Shown here piece by piece: positions 34,594 to 47,700 of a stretch of DNA of 64,000 bases. This DNA comes from Takakia lepidozioides (taxonomy: Eukaryota; Streptophyta; Takakiopsida; Takakiales; Takakiaceae). The number at the start of each line of letters is the position of its first letter. Positions within the stretch are counted from its first letter, which is position 1. Made by a program: the position numbers and the translations under genes. The notes beneath the pieces are model-generated. The model ran no database searches. It saw only the letters and a list, made by a program, of their open reading frames with translations, and had not been told where the DNA came from. The stretch covers positions 38,378,001 through 38,442,000 of the forward strand of contig CM060733.1 in the NCBI GenBank assembly GCA_030704615.1. The letters are read 5' to 3'.

Positions 34594-36215
34594 GAAGAGC
34601 ATAGGATCATTAAGGAACAATGGACAGATGGAGAGAAAGCATTGACATGGGAGGAAGTCAAACATATGCCTTACACGCAGAAGGTTGGTCAATGCAAGTT
34701 CCTAGGATTTGCATGAATCATGTGTGATTTGTATGAGTTTTGCATGGATAATCACTGGATTTGCTTTCTTCCAGGTACTTGTAAGCCTAAGCTTGCACGC
34801 CATAGCCCAGTCATTGGAAGTTGACAGTTTAGGTTGAAAAGTCAGTGTCCTAGAAGAGAATCATAAGCCCCTCATGAGGGACTAGGCAAGTCTTTTAAAT
34901 CTCTCTACTAATTTGAAAGGGACTCCAGGTAATCTCCGAGTCAATGAGATTGGGAAGTCCTTTAAGGTGGATCCTCCGCACAGCTGTCAAGGATGCTAAG
35001 ATCAATGGTACACATCGACGTTTGTCCACAACAAAGAGTAATGTTTCCAAAATTAACGGTCCTGCATTAATGGGAGTAGTGCCTGGCCAGATGAGAGATT
35101 CTGAGTCTCTAGAGGAAACAATGGGCGAAGAAATTTTCATGGAGGCTCTAATAGCCTCCATGAAAAATCTCATATCTCATAGCACTTAAGGGACCAATGC
35201 ACTTTGTGCTTTTATCATGGTTGGACTGTTTATTTAGGCTGTAAAGACATGGTTATAATATATCAACATTGATACATAGGATAAGAACATTCCTGTGATT
35301 GCATGCATGCAGGTTATAAGATAATGAAGGGGTGGAGAGTGATGCTGGACTTCTACGGCTTGCATCATGACCCTGCTCTTTTCAAGGATCCCTTTACATT
35401 TGACCCCTCTCGGTTTGATGTGAGTATACAGACAAGTCCAGAATATATTGCGCCCCCTAATTGATTCCTGCTATATTGTGCATATTGCCATCTCTCTAAT
35501 TGTCCATGTAGTTTCCCTCTGTTATGTTCATACCATCAGAATGATGTCAAATTGATGTTCTTGGCCTCTACTCTCAACTCAATGGAAGCTCATGTGGTAC
35601 TGGAAAGGATTACTTCTATAGGAAAACAGTACAGATTCAGAGCTGATGGCACTAAGTTTTAAGAATACAGGGACATATGCAACCTTTTGCAATCATGGGA
35701 TTTGGAGCGGGTCCCCATATGTGCCTCGGAATGAGCCTGGCAAGATTGGAGATGGCGGTATTCCTTCTCATTTTCACTACTGGAAATGGAAGTACTCACA
35801 ATCAGATTTTCTTGATGTTATCCATGGACTGAAAGAAAACAGAGTCCCAAAATTGTTCAGAGACATAAGATTTTTTAGTTGATAATCCTAACTTAAGGGA
35901 TTGGTGGCTTGTGATGCTGCAGGTGGGAAGCTGTTGAGAAAGACAATACAGTTGCACCATCCATGTTTCGGAAGCTCAAAAATAAGTATCCCATGCTAAC
36001 ACAGCCCATTAAAATTTTTTTACTTTGAATGTGATATAGGGCTCTTTCAAAGCACTGTGTGACTGATGGTTTACTCCCTCTCTTTCACACTCTTCTCCCA
36101 CAGGCTCAAGCCACCAATAACTGGGAAAATTTCTATTTTGACAAAACCAGCCTGTATGCATTTAATAAAGCAATGGAGGGCCTTCCGATTCCAACATCAG
36201 GAGGATGATGCTTAA
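34594..36215 (+). pseudogene. Cytochrome P450, C-terminal half (CYP85-clan type)
   Basis: Exons placed: 34594-34683 (EEHRIIKEQW...HMPYTQK, end of helix I to helix J), 34929-35007 (ExxR motif ESMR in VISESMRLGSPLRWILR), 35313-35419 (GYKIMKGWRVMLDFYGLHHD, PxRF motif PSRF), about 35671-35790 (heme loop FGAGPHMCLG, Cys ligand), 35923-35985 (WEAVEKDNTVAPSMFRKLKN) and 36104-36215 (LKPPITGKISILTKPA, stop). The wording resembles CYP85-clan enzymes of terpenoid and hormone pathways; the substrate is unknown. The first ~300 residues, with the membrane anchor and the AGxDTT motif, are missing from the 34.5 kb upstream. The join between the heme exon and the next is out of phase by one base. I read it as a truncated, probably dead copy, but distant 5' exons cannot be excluded. 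Confidence 0.75.
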
Positions 36216-38322
36216 CAGTTTGGCTTGGAAGTCCTAGTAGAACCTGTTTTTAATTGTTGAGAATGGAATCATCGACCCTGCCGTAAATATTTAATGCGTT
36301 GTACTGCAATCTGATTGATCTTTGATGTTGATTGTGACAATCTGTGACCAAGTTGCGTATGTTTAGGTCTGGAGTATACCTTTGTTTGAAGCCATGCCTT
36401 AAGAGCCGCTTCTCAATATTGTAGCAGGTCTCATGCAGTGAAGTGTTGCATGAGAGGCGTAGAGGTATTTAGGAATGAAGGTCTTGGTGTCAGGACCCTT
36501 TGGACCTGTGGTTTGAGCTCTTGGATCTTACTAGACTTTAGTTTCTCTCTGTATTTCTATGGTGGTGGTGGCTGCTTGTTGAGGGGTTCCACTTTGAAAA
36601 AACTGAAGGAATATAGAGCATAGGTGACAGTATAACTTCAGATGGTTATCAGCCAGGACACAACATATGTTGCACTGACAGAATCTCAGCCAGAGTTACT
36701 TCTCTTTTCGGTGCAGACCGCGGTGAGCATGTTCCAGCCATTGCTTCCAATGCTTGGGTATCAGGAAGACAACAGAGCAGACATGGAACCACTGTATGCC
36801 CAAAGCAACCCACCTTCCCTTTCACACCTGCCAGATCATCCCTCCCCCATACACCTCCCACAAGTCATCCAACTCCCAGCATGGGTACCCTAGACGCCTC
36901 CAGTTGGACCTAAAGCAATGCAGCATGCAAGTTAACTGCCCAAGCAGCAGTTGCCAACCTACCAAGACAACAGAGCCTCTTAAATTCATCAACCTGTCTG
37001 ATTTGGTGAACAAAAACAGGGGGGGGAGAAAATATAGCAAACAAAACCCACAATTTTGAACCCCTACCGTTCCCCAATGAAACCCTGGACATCAATCTGT
37101 TGCTTGGTTCGCATGCAAGAACTGCAAAAACATGAGAGCACTGCCACCTGGAGGGCCTAATCCATGGAGGGCCTAATTCACCTCAGTATATTTAGACTCT
37201 CAGACCTTATCCTAGACTTACAATCTGCTTGGGTATGAATCTCAGCCCAACATTGCATTAGTTCTCCGAACAGCGGAAAACAATCAGGTCAAGTGAGGTT
37301 TGATAAAAGGGCTGGCAACATTAGATTAACATTTCAAGGTTTAATAGTTGCAGAGGGAGGGAGTTCCTTTTACCAACACGTACTTTATCTGTTGATATTG
37401 CAGCTCAGAGAGTGTGGTACCTCACAGGTTCGGATGCTCTTCCATAGCAAGGCACCTATCTCCACTCTCTCTACGCCTTCGCTGACTCTGGTGTTTGAGT
37501 GACCATTTGTTGAAATGAAGCTGCTGAGGGTTGCCTGAGATCTCTGAACTGGTTCCGTTTAAGGGCATGGCTGGGAGAATTTGCACCACACTAGGATCTG
37601 CAAACGATTCTTTGGTTGATCAGGAGCAGCTCTGTGGATGGTACTGGTAATGGTGTCCCCATAGTTTTGGGTTTAGGATTTTGTGATCTTCACTGCTATG
37701 TAGGGAGCTGATGGAGTCTGAGGTGTGGTTGCTGCTGGTCACTGCTGCCACACATGATGAAGTTGATCCTCCGACTATCTACAGCCTCATGTTTGAACAA
37801 CATTCCACATGGACAAAAACACATAGTTTGGAGCTAGAAGTTCCTTGGCTTTCAATCCAATCCCTTAAAAGGCCTCCCTTTAAGGCAAAAAATTGAAAAT
37901 TGGGACTTACCAACTGACAAGTCAACACACAGAAGTCATGCCAAGAGCAATGCACTAATGCTAGAGGCAAACTGGACCAAAGACTATCCCAATTAACTTC
38001 TCCTCATGTATTGAGAAATGCAATAGTTTCCATTCGATCCCAACCAGATGGATCCCACAGGGCCTACAGCTCTAAGGCTACAGAATATATGTCTGCAAAG
38101 CTGTTTAATCGATGGGTACATTCTCATCCTTTCCTTTTCCAAAATGTCAGGGTGTGCGCTTACTGAAAATATTCATCCTCAAATTTCAGGATCAAGGTAC
38201 CTAAATTTCTGCAGAGTTCCACCAGCTGTACACACTAAGTTTTGATCATGTAAAAGAAAAAATAGCGTCTGCAGAAGTAGCCATCCTGACATTTTCCTAC
38301 AATTAACTCTGCTGCTCCATAC
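36216..38322. other. Intergenic region, no recognised gene
   Basis: This lies between the P450 fragment and the RING-H2 gene. Small frames (plus 36642-36893, minus 36822-37040, plus 37293-37502) show no domain. The two genes converge here. Confidence 0.4.
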
Positions 38323-41300
38323 TTATTCTGAATAACTGAGACTAGCCATTCCCTGTTCCAATGCAGTCATCCACGATACAAAATCATCACTCTGACTAGA
38401 GCTCTCCATTTCACTACCCCCAGCCCTCCCTAAGTTCGGTATTGGAACCCCCTCAATATGGGCTCTACAGTACGGGCATTGGCCATGGCTCTGCAGCCAC
38501 GGGGTCAGACAATCTGGGTGGAATCTATGGTTACAAGGGAGCGCAAAGAGCGCCTGCCCTGGTAAGAATCGTTCCAAACACACAGGACAATCTTCTTGTT
38601 CCCTGCCCACGCAGGAAGCACCCTCTCTCTCTTCCTCTCTCTTGCCCCCAAATGTCACCCTTCGTAAGGCCTCAATTGCAGCTTTGCTCAAGCCTTCTCT
38701 GGGTTTAAGCGGCTGAGGGTTGGTGGAAACTGGCCGGCTGTTACCGGGAGTAAGATCTGGTTGCCAGCGATCCTCTAGGCTTGGTGCCCAGGCTGCCAGC
38801 CACTCTCGCATACTCCTCTCCCAGTCCTCGTCGTCGCTCCATAGACTTTCCTCTTCTTCGTCTGAAAAAAGCACACTGAGATCATACAGTGCATTCCCAG
38901 GCACAGTTGCAGTAGTCCGCCTGCCAGATGCCCACATTGAATCCATCACACAAGTATACTGTAAGTAGAACAAAACAGAAAATAATCTAAGTAGACACAT
39001 GTTCCAGCGTCTACATACAAATTCAAATTTCAACATCTTGACAAGGAAGATGGACTTTTTGAGGGGTTCCCCTGCTCCAACAGTTTGGAAAAAGGTACAG
39101 TAAAAGACCATTTGTTTACTGTTGTGGCTGGTGAACCATCTAATTGTTTTTTAAGATCTCTTTGTAAGAGTTCAGACATTCTTAAACTCAACCACTGCAT
39201 CTTCAGGAACATTATTGTGCAGCAACATGCAGTCAAACCAATGTCAATATGCTCGCTCTCATCACTTGTCCTTCAGTTGTTGACTACTTCTATTTGGGTC
39301 CAGCAAAAGATGGACATAGATAGCCATTAACTTATCCAGAGAAACCAACCAAACAAGGACATTTGTAATACTCAAAAGTATCTAAAGGACAAACCAACCT
39401 CTGGCCCACAAGAGCCACTGCCCGTAATCGTTCATCCAATCGGTCTCGAGCCTCCCGGGCTGCTCCCTGTAACCTCCGCTCAGAGGACTGCCCCCTCAAT
39501 AGCATGGCTAAGCGTGAGAGCCGGGATTCTTCTCCACGGAGTCCTCTCAGGTTCCGAACACCTGACGAGAGTGGGCCCACTTCAGAGGGGGCTACTAGTC
39601 CCACATTGCTGCCCTGCTGATGAGAGCTGACAGCACGGTGCTCCTGCAAGAGGTCCTGCTGCATAAGACATAGAGATGAACGTCAATACACTCAATGGAA
39701 GCTCCTTGTGATTATTGGCTATGACTTGAACGCTTGGAAGCTGCAGTCCTGTAGAGTATCACCCCTCCGGAACTCAACGCAGCCCAAAAATCCCTGGAGA
39801 TTTTGTGCACATGCAAAGACAGTTTAGTCACAAAGTTGCTTGCATGTTCACACAGGAACTACCATAGACCTCAGCCTAGAGCACATTCCATTTATTGAAG
39901 CACTGCTGATGTAACCTGTGCCTTACCCATCTGAGTGCTGGTTGTGTTTGCCTGCCAAACTGTATATAAAAGGAAAATAAAGCATAAGGAGTAAAAGACA
40001 GATGCACATCAAACAAACAGCTCTGATGCTGTTCCAAAGCTGTGATGGGAGAGTACCAGACGCCGAGCTTGGGAGGCTCTCGACTGGGAAGGAGCGGCAC
40101 GAGGCGGATGATGGTGATAGTGGTGGTGGTGGTGGTGATGGTGGTGGTGGTGCGCAAGGCCGGGTGCAGCACGGGCCCGGCTAGCACGGCCATCAGTTGA
40201 GGACGAGGCCGCGAGTTGGGTGCCATGTAAGAGGTCTGTCGCACGCCTTTGGGCAGGTGAGTGAACTCGACGGCGACGCGCAACTTCCACCCCTGGCAAC
40301 ATCCCTATGTCTCTAGAACTGTGAGAATCAGTGGTCACTGACCGCCGGTGACCCCCTTCCATAGTGGTACCTGCCACCAACACATCCACCAACACATGAT
40401 TTCAATAAGTTCATTCCTGTTGGTACTTGAACACATTGAAGTTCTTGATAACTTCATTGGTTTATAAGCCTGCCTGATACCCTACTCCCCCACTTCAAAT
40501 GTCAAATCAATGTACCACTATTCACTTCCCTCCCTCTTTTGCATAAGATTTGTTCCTATGAGGTCACCTATCCTGAAGAGAGACTGCAGGAATGGTATAG
40601 GGGTGGTGGAAATTATATAGGTCCCTTGACCAATTAGGACTAGAGGTGGGAAAATTCTCTTAGTGACTTTGATAAGTACCATCCCAAGTCTTCTCTTATA
40701 GAGGTGAAGCTCATCATAGCCCATACGGAACCTGCAATCTGTTGGTGCACCAGCTCTGGAGTACTGCTGCCGGGTGCAATACAGTAGGTGTCCCGACAGC
40801 CGGGCTACCTACAGGAAGTTTGTACCGCAACATGTGCAAAACGACCTTATAAAAAGGGCTGTAGCAAAATGAGGACTGAGTAGACCTACAAAAAGGACCC
40901 AAACTTCAAATCCAAATCACATCATCCAAGTGCTCTCTTCTAGGTTATCTCAAATTAGGCTGCTGCTCAAGTCAAAGGTGCTGATCGAACAGCCGCCAAA
41001 ACCAAGTGTCTTTATGGTCTAAGCTCAGTGCAAACTCAGGCTTCCACTCTCTAGTCGAAAAGGGAAAACAACGAGATAATCTGCTGTCATAGGAAAGGAG
41101 CGGTCCTTCACTCAGGAGAGAGAAGCACAACTTTCTATATAAAGAAAGCCTTAAAAAAGAGCAGGAGAACTTGCCACTCATGCAAATTTGTGAGGCCCCC
41201 CACACCAAAGATCATGGCGGACACAATCGGTAGTGTTATGCTGAGTAGCACAACCATCCAGTAACTCTCCCATCCTGCTACAAATTTGAGGAGTCTTCTT

Positions 41301-41802
41301 AAAGGGTTTGACACCCCCAAAAGTAGCATAACAATCGGTGGGTGACCAGGTACGGACCTTGCAGCTGGAGTGGCCGCTTAGACCCAATAGCTTCTTTGAA
41401 GTGCTAATGCCTGACAATGGAATATGAAACCCAACAACTGAGAGGGTGGATGCTTGGCTAACCGTCCAATTCTACATTGGGGATCACACGCCGGCCTGCC
41501 TGGCCTTCAGACGACTGTAACCGAGCCGACGAGAACGAAGCTGATGAGGAGGAGGAGGGGTCCCGTCTTGTCCTAACCCTTCCAGCCCTCCCTGCTTTCT
41601 CGCTGCTGCCCAACCCCGCTCTAACCCCCAGTCTCCCACACCCCATCCCATTCCCCCTCAACAACGTTCTAGGGCTACTCAGGGCAGGGGACGAGTCTGC
41701 AGATAGAGTTCTAACAGGATTGAAATGCCATGGATGCAGCGCCGCCCTCCTTCTGGCCCTCTCCACGGCTGCGTACCCCGTTGCGCTCTCCGCGTCCGCC
41801 AT
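38323..41802 (-). CDS. RING-H2 zinc-finger E3 ubiquitin ligase
   Basis: Four minus-strand exons, 41490-41802, 40057-40370, 39395-39658 and 38323-38958, join in phase to give 508 residues. Exon 1 starts MADAESATGYAAVERARRRA. Exon 2 is basic and carries a histidine run (eleven His, Tyr, three His) from a GTG/ATG repeat near 40117-40152. Exon 3 is rich in Arg and Leu. The last exon has the acidic stretch FSDEEEESLWSDDEDWERSM, the lead-in GLSKAAIEALRRVTF, and the RING: CPVCLERF, CNHRFHPDC, CPYC (C3H2C3, about residues 421-463). Such proteins transfer ubiquitin from an E2; the target is unknown. The exon 1 join rests on phase and splice consensus. The start could otherwise be the ATG at 40362 in exon 2. 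Confidence 0.85.
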
Positions 41803-42058
41803 CGCCCTAGCCCTCTCAAACCTCTGCACTGATCTCCCACGCCATCGCTCTGCCCGCCATAGCTCTCATCACTGCTCTGCGCGAGCGTGTGTACAGCCGG
41901 GAAAGTGATGACGACGACGCGTTCCCGGCACGGAAATTTCCGGCCCCTTCCGTCGCAGTTCCAAATTTCAAACCCTGCCCGGAAAGCGCATCCCGTGGAG
42001 CATTATTGTTTTCTGTTTTCCAGAAAAACTTGGAGAGCATTTTTCAAAAAGGTTTTTT

Positions 42059-43493
42059 TTTTTTTTTTTTTTTAAGGAGTCAGAGGCCCTGCAAAAACTT
42101 TATTGGAGTGGCAAAATGAGAACAGAGAGGAGGAAAAAATAACCTCCCAAGGGGCCGTAAAGGCGTATCACATTGGGGACAGGCCCACTAACAACAAGTG
42201 CAGCCTAGCTATATGGCTTTATAGTAGAGATAGGGGGGGACACTGGGGAGCTTCTATTATAAATCCAACAAAATAACTAGATGCCAAAGTTCAGCTGGAC
42301 TTTAGATTTAGGAGCACGCAGGCTGAGATGCTTCCAATTGACAGCAGGGGATTTGCCATTCCCGGGGGATGGCATCATGCCAAGTGGTTCGTGAGTCTGA
42401 GATCCTGGTGCAGAGGATGTTGTCTTTAGCCCAGGGGAGGTCGAAGTCCGCGAATAGTTGATTGCGCCTCCTGTCGCTGCATCTGGCTGAAGCTGCTTGC
42501 AAAGACACCCAAGCCTTGCGCCCCTCAGTCATCAGATCAGCAAATAACTTATAAAGTACTAATCTGATGTTAGGGCTCCTTCCTTGAAATATCAAACTAC
42601 ACCTTGTCTTCCACCGACACCAGAGGGTGTGAGCCCTCAGACATGCCCAAATTGGGCAAGCATTCCAACTGGAGCCATTGTGCAAATTTAGTAGCAGAAT
42701 GTGAGCAGCTCTAGGGGGCACGGTCTTCCAACGCGCGTAAATGGCTGTCACCAAATTCCAGGTCCTTGTAGCTAGGTAATTGAGTGAAAGCATGCTCAAT
42801 AGTCTCGCTTAGATTGCAATTGCAAATCAGACAAGAAGGATCAGCAGGATTCTGTTCGCCAGCTTCCACAGGAAAGCGCTAATTTTGGACGAGCGGTGTT
42901 TGGCCCAAATGTCCTTCTAGATCGAGTTCCAGACAAGGAGCTGCAAATCGAGGTTCCACTTGCGATTCCACTTATCTGTGAAAATCGCCTTACCAAGAGC
43001 AGCCTAGATAATGTTTTCACTGTGCAACCCAGCAGAGGCGTTTTCTTGTCATCCTTCCATGACCATTCTCCTAGGTCAAATTGCAATCTACTGAGCGGGA
43101 AGCACAGGAACTAAATGAACTCGGATTTTTGAGCCCAGCAGATCTCTCCACCCTGAGGAGGCCTTGGCTCTGTGGAGCCTGATAGAGTATCGAAAACCCT
43201 TATTCTGTAGGCCAGGTCATGATGGAGGTCACCAGTTCCGAGTAGCACTAGCCTCCCCGTGGGGGTTGCATGGAAAAGAAGGTCGTTCCAATGTGACTCT
43301 GTGGTCGAAATTGCTAGGAGGGCCATGAGCATATTTCCTTCGGAGTAACCGAATCAGACAGGCAAGTCACTAGACACGCAGGGTCCCCCAAGCAACAAGG
43401 GTTGCACGAATTGAGCTCCCGGATGTCCCAGCCCACTTCTAATGGAGTTAGCAGAGAGGAGGGAGGATAATAAGGAAAGGTCCAAAAACTGAC
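42059..43493 (-). mobile_element. 5'-truncated LINE with 14-bp target duplication
   Basis: The element reads on the minus strand and ends in a poly-A tail (poly-T at 42059-42074). The identical 14-bp repeat CAAAAAGGTTTTTT flanks it at 42045-42058 and 43494-43507. It keeps a zinc-binding RT tail: CLICNCNLSETIEHAFTQ at about 42840-42770, in a degenerate frame. A 163-codon frame at 42308-42799 is a shadow or shifted part of the same ORF2 tail. It lies about 250 bases upstream of exon 1 of the RING-H2 gene. Confidence 0.85.
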
Positions 43494-43507
43494 CAAAAAG
43501 GTTTTTT

Positions 43508-44776
43508 CTTTTTCAAAATCTGTAATTTAAGCCTTCATGCCACCGGGCCTGACAGCCTTTGAAAATGGCACAAAGGTACATGAGCAAAACATGAACTGTA
43601 GGTACACGTTTTTTTTAAAAACAATTTGATAGATGTTATTCTGAACATTACTCTAGTGGACATGATTTATGCCAAATGCAAGAACAATGAAGTTTTTTTT
43701 TCATACTCAACAAGAATTAGTTAATAAAGTAGTTGTACGGTCCCTGGAGAACTGTTTAGGCGATAATTAATTCAAATTGAAAGTGCCTAACGCGTTCTGG
43801 GAATTTTTCAGATTTTGGCCTAATTGTTCGGAAACTATGGGACCAAAGTGCCTAATGCCTAAGAATTCCAGCAAAAAACTTTCAAGCCTCTTCTCATGTT
43901 GTTTGTAATAAGATGAAAATTTCATTGAACAAAACTCAATACAAATATATGCGTGCGGAAATAACTTCCTAGAAATCCCAATCTATTTGCGAGAGCTCCA
44001 TGTAACTTCGAAAGGCCCCTGCATGGACTGGACAATGTCATCATATTCATCCTCCTTGCTAATCATCATGATCTCTCCATCTACCCCGTCCACCACATTG
44101 AGATCAGGGATATCCTCATTTTCAATGTGCAGATTTGCAAGACATCTACACATAGACATTGGGTTTTTATTTTGTATTTTGTTCTTAAGAAAATAAATAT
44201 TTACTCTTCCCATGTGCCTAATTCTAAAAACTTATAGGATGAAGATGCCTAATGTGAGAAATGGTTAACGTGCCTAAGCAATCTGTTTGGTTTAAATAAT
44301 TATTAGGCACAAAAATGCCTAAACGGTTGTCTAGGGATGGTATGTCCAGCACATGGTTATATCTGTGGTCATGATTATACTCTATAAAAATAAATGATCA
44401 AATGAAATGATTCCACAAGTAGTGATCTTTTTTAGTAGAGTAGTTATATCTATTACTTAATCAGTGATATATTGTTTGCGTAGTAGTGATTTTTGACTTA
44501 GTCTAACGAAGATTTAACAACTACTAAAATAGTAGAACAAAAATATTTTTATATCATATAAACTACTCACTTAGTAAATCAAACTACTTATCTAGAGCAT
44601 ACAAATATAGTGGGTAAAACCTTCTTACTCTAGCATTGGAGTGGTTATATGTCTTTTATCACTCCGTTTGAGTGATTAACATAGTGGTTATTTTTTATTT
44701 TCCTTTTAGTGATTGATGTTTCTGGATGAAGGTGGAATAAGTCTGCAAGAAGAGCTTGATTATATAATATAATATA
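43508..44776. other. AT-rich interval with one orphan frame
   Basis: From here to the right edge the DNA is clearly AT-rich. A minus frame at 43983-44213 ends NVVDGVDGEIMMISKEDEYD and QGPFEVTWSSRK. It looks protein-like (acidic, with a balanced composition) but has no partner exon and no domain I know. The word GCCTAA recurs near 43785, 43852, 44248 and 44273. The 3' UTR of HAP2 would fall at the right end. Confidence 0.35.
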
Positions 44777-47700
44777 TTATTGATAATAATATGGAAGTAT
44801 GTTTGTTTCATTTGGATTTAAAAGCCCTCCAGCAAACTGGTTTGTAGTTTCAGCCGTTGAAGGATAAGGAGTCTCATTTGTGTATGGTGTACTTATAGGT
44901 GACAAACTTTGAAATTGGACGGTATCATTTGACACTGGTTGAGTTTGATATTGCAATGGATCACTTGCATAAGGTTGATAATTACTGAAATGTATATTTT
45001 GATTTTGCATATCATATGTGTACATATCCATACTTGGCAAATTTTGATTTTGTGTTGGATATTCAAAATACATATTAGAAGCTATATTTGGATCTTGATA
45101 GTACATCCCACTGCCAATTGGTACATTGGTGGATGACAGACCTTGATAGTCCATTCCTATTGTGTATCCCACATTAGTTGTTCCATGTGGATCTTGATAG
45201 TAATTTCCACTATAAATCGGTATATTAGCATAATTTGGCAATGTTTGATATTCCATGCCTGTTGTATTTAGCCCCATATTTGCGGCACCTAATGCATCTT
45301 GATAGTAAACCCCATTATTCATCAACATATTATTGGAGTTTGGTAAGGTTTGATAATTCATAATTTGTATTGTTCTTAACCCCGATGTATTAGAGGTACC
45401 CACTGGTGGATCTTGATAATATTGCATTGTACTATTAATAGGTAATGTATTAATAAATGGTATGTCTGGAAATTGCGTCGTACTTGATGATGCGACATTT
45501 TCAACTTCTTCTTTACCATCATCAGACTTCTCTTTACTTTCTTCATTGAGCCCTCGATGAGCAATAGGCTCTGTAAATTCATTGGACGTTAAAGAAACTT
45601 TATCTTTATCTTTATCTTCATTTTGCATTTCTTCCGCATCTTTTTGTTCTTCAAGTCGTTTTTGTCGTTCTCCTTCTCTACTCTTTTTCTGTTTCTTTTG
45701 CTTTTTGTGTCGAGTAGAATTGCCCGTACCCTTGTTGTTCTCTATATCCTCACCAGCCGCATCAAGCTTGTCAACATTTGGATCATCTTCATTCTCTCTA
45801 GAGTTGTGTTTCTGTTTTTTCTTTCCCTTCGTATGTTTATGTTTTACTTGTTTTTTATGTTGGAGAGAAATATCACCAATGTCATCGTCCTTGTGTATAT
45901 CCTTAGAAGTCGCAGCAAAATTGTCAATATTTGGAATTTCCTCATTATCTTCACTCTTGAATTGCTTTTGCTTTTCTTTTTTCTTGGTATGTTTATGTTT
46001 TTCTTGCATTTCATCTTGGGTATAAACACTATTGTTATCATCCATGTTTATATCCTCAATGACCACATCAAGATTGTCAACATTTGAGGCCCCTTCGTCA
46101 TCTTCGCTCTTATGTTTTTTCCAATTTTTATATCTCTTCCAAACTTTCTCTTTTGAATCTTCATGATGTGAGTTTATTTCATGTTGTGCAGAATAATCTG
46201 CTCCGGAAGTCTTAATATGATGGTCGTCAAGTTGTTCTACTTCTTTAGCTGGTTTTCTCTTGGCTGATAATATCTTTTTCTTTAACTTTGAAAAAGGATT
46301 TTTCAATTTCGAGATAGGGTTCCTCAATTTTATATTCTTAGGATTCAAGAAGTTGGTCTTGAGTGGTAGATGCTTCTTTTTCAATCTTAGTTTTTTTGCT
46401 TTAATTGCGGAATGCATTTTTTCACGAGTTTTTGTTGGTATAAGTTTTTTAAATAACCGACAAAATAATTTAATTGGCGCCTTAAAAATACATTTGCATA
46501 CTTTACAACACACGGGTAGGACACCAATTGTGCCTAAGAAGTTTAGGATAAAACACACTGCAAATGCCAAGTAAATTGTTGATTATGATTGTATTCCATT
46601 CGTTTCACCAAACACATTTGAAGCATTGTACTTTATCAAATTTATGTGATCAAACACGCACACACATAAAATTACAGATATATGATGGCTCCACGAACCT
46701 GCTATAAGTGCAAATATTGCACCTACTACATATGCAACTCGTTTCCAACAAAATTTCTTTATCATGCACTTGACATCGGTCCATTGACATTGTCTGTCAT
46801 CATTAAAATATTTGTATATATTAAATAAACTTATTGCATGAAGATTGAGTCTTTAATGGGGTTATGTGGAGGTAGAGGTCTCACACATTATATCTTGTAC
46901 GTACAAATGGATTTTTATTTACACTTGCACTAAAAGGTTCTCAGCAAAATAATAATACAAGCTCAATTTCGTTATGTAATTATTTTAAAAATTCCATGAG
47001 AATGATTTAATATATATTTTGAATGAATAAAAGATAGAATAAAAATCCATGTAATAATGATATCTATTTAATTTAATATCATATTATTTGAATATATATT
47101 ATAATTTTATTTTATTAAATAATTATTTCGTAAAAAATCAGGGGTGACAATATAACCACATACTCGCATGATCCGAAAAACTTTGTAACTTTATCTCCAA
47201 AAGCTTTGAATTTATCACCAATGCCACCCCAAAAATTTGATATATTTTTAAAAAAATTACTGAAAGTCCATCCACCACTGGCAACGGATGTATAGTTTTT
47301 CAATGAAGATACATTTGACTCCAAACCAGACTGCATAAAGTTATAACATAAAATTAACTAAATATATCTACATTAGAATATAAATATTAATTAAAAAAAC
47401 CTCTGAAGAGTTATTTAATCTAAATACTAATATTTTTAAATAAAATATACATATATATATATGTATATATATATTTAAGAACAGGGGATTGAATCCCTGA
47501 TTAATTTATTGGATATTTGTAGTATTATTATTATCTTTTAAGTTAGTATTATTTCATAACAATTATTTATTATTATTATTATTATTATTAGAACAGGGGA
47601 CTTTGCCCTGGAAGCTTTATTTATGTAACAATTATTTTTATTCAAAAAAATTATTTTAAAATATAAATACAAAAACATCATATTTTGATTTAAAATTGAA

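Noticed and set aside
41477-41908. 143-codon plus-strand frame
   Set aside because: It mirrors exon 1 of the RING-H2 gene; the minus frame has a start, a donor and a phase that fits the next exon.
45582-46087. Ser/Phe/Leu-rich plus-strand frames of 147 and 154 codons
   Set aside because: These are antisense shadows of the Lys/Glu/Asp repeats in the HAP2 tail exon.
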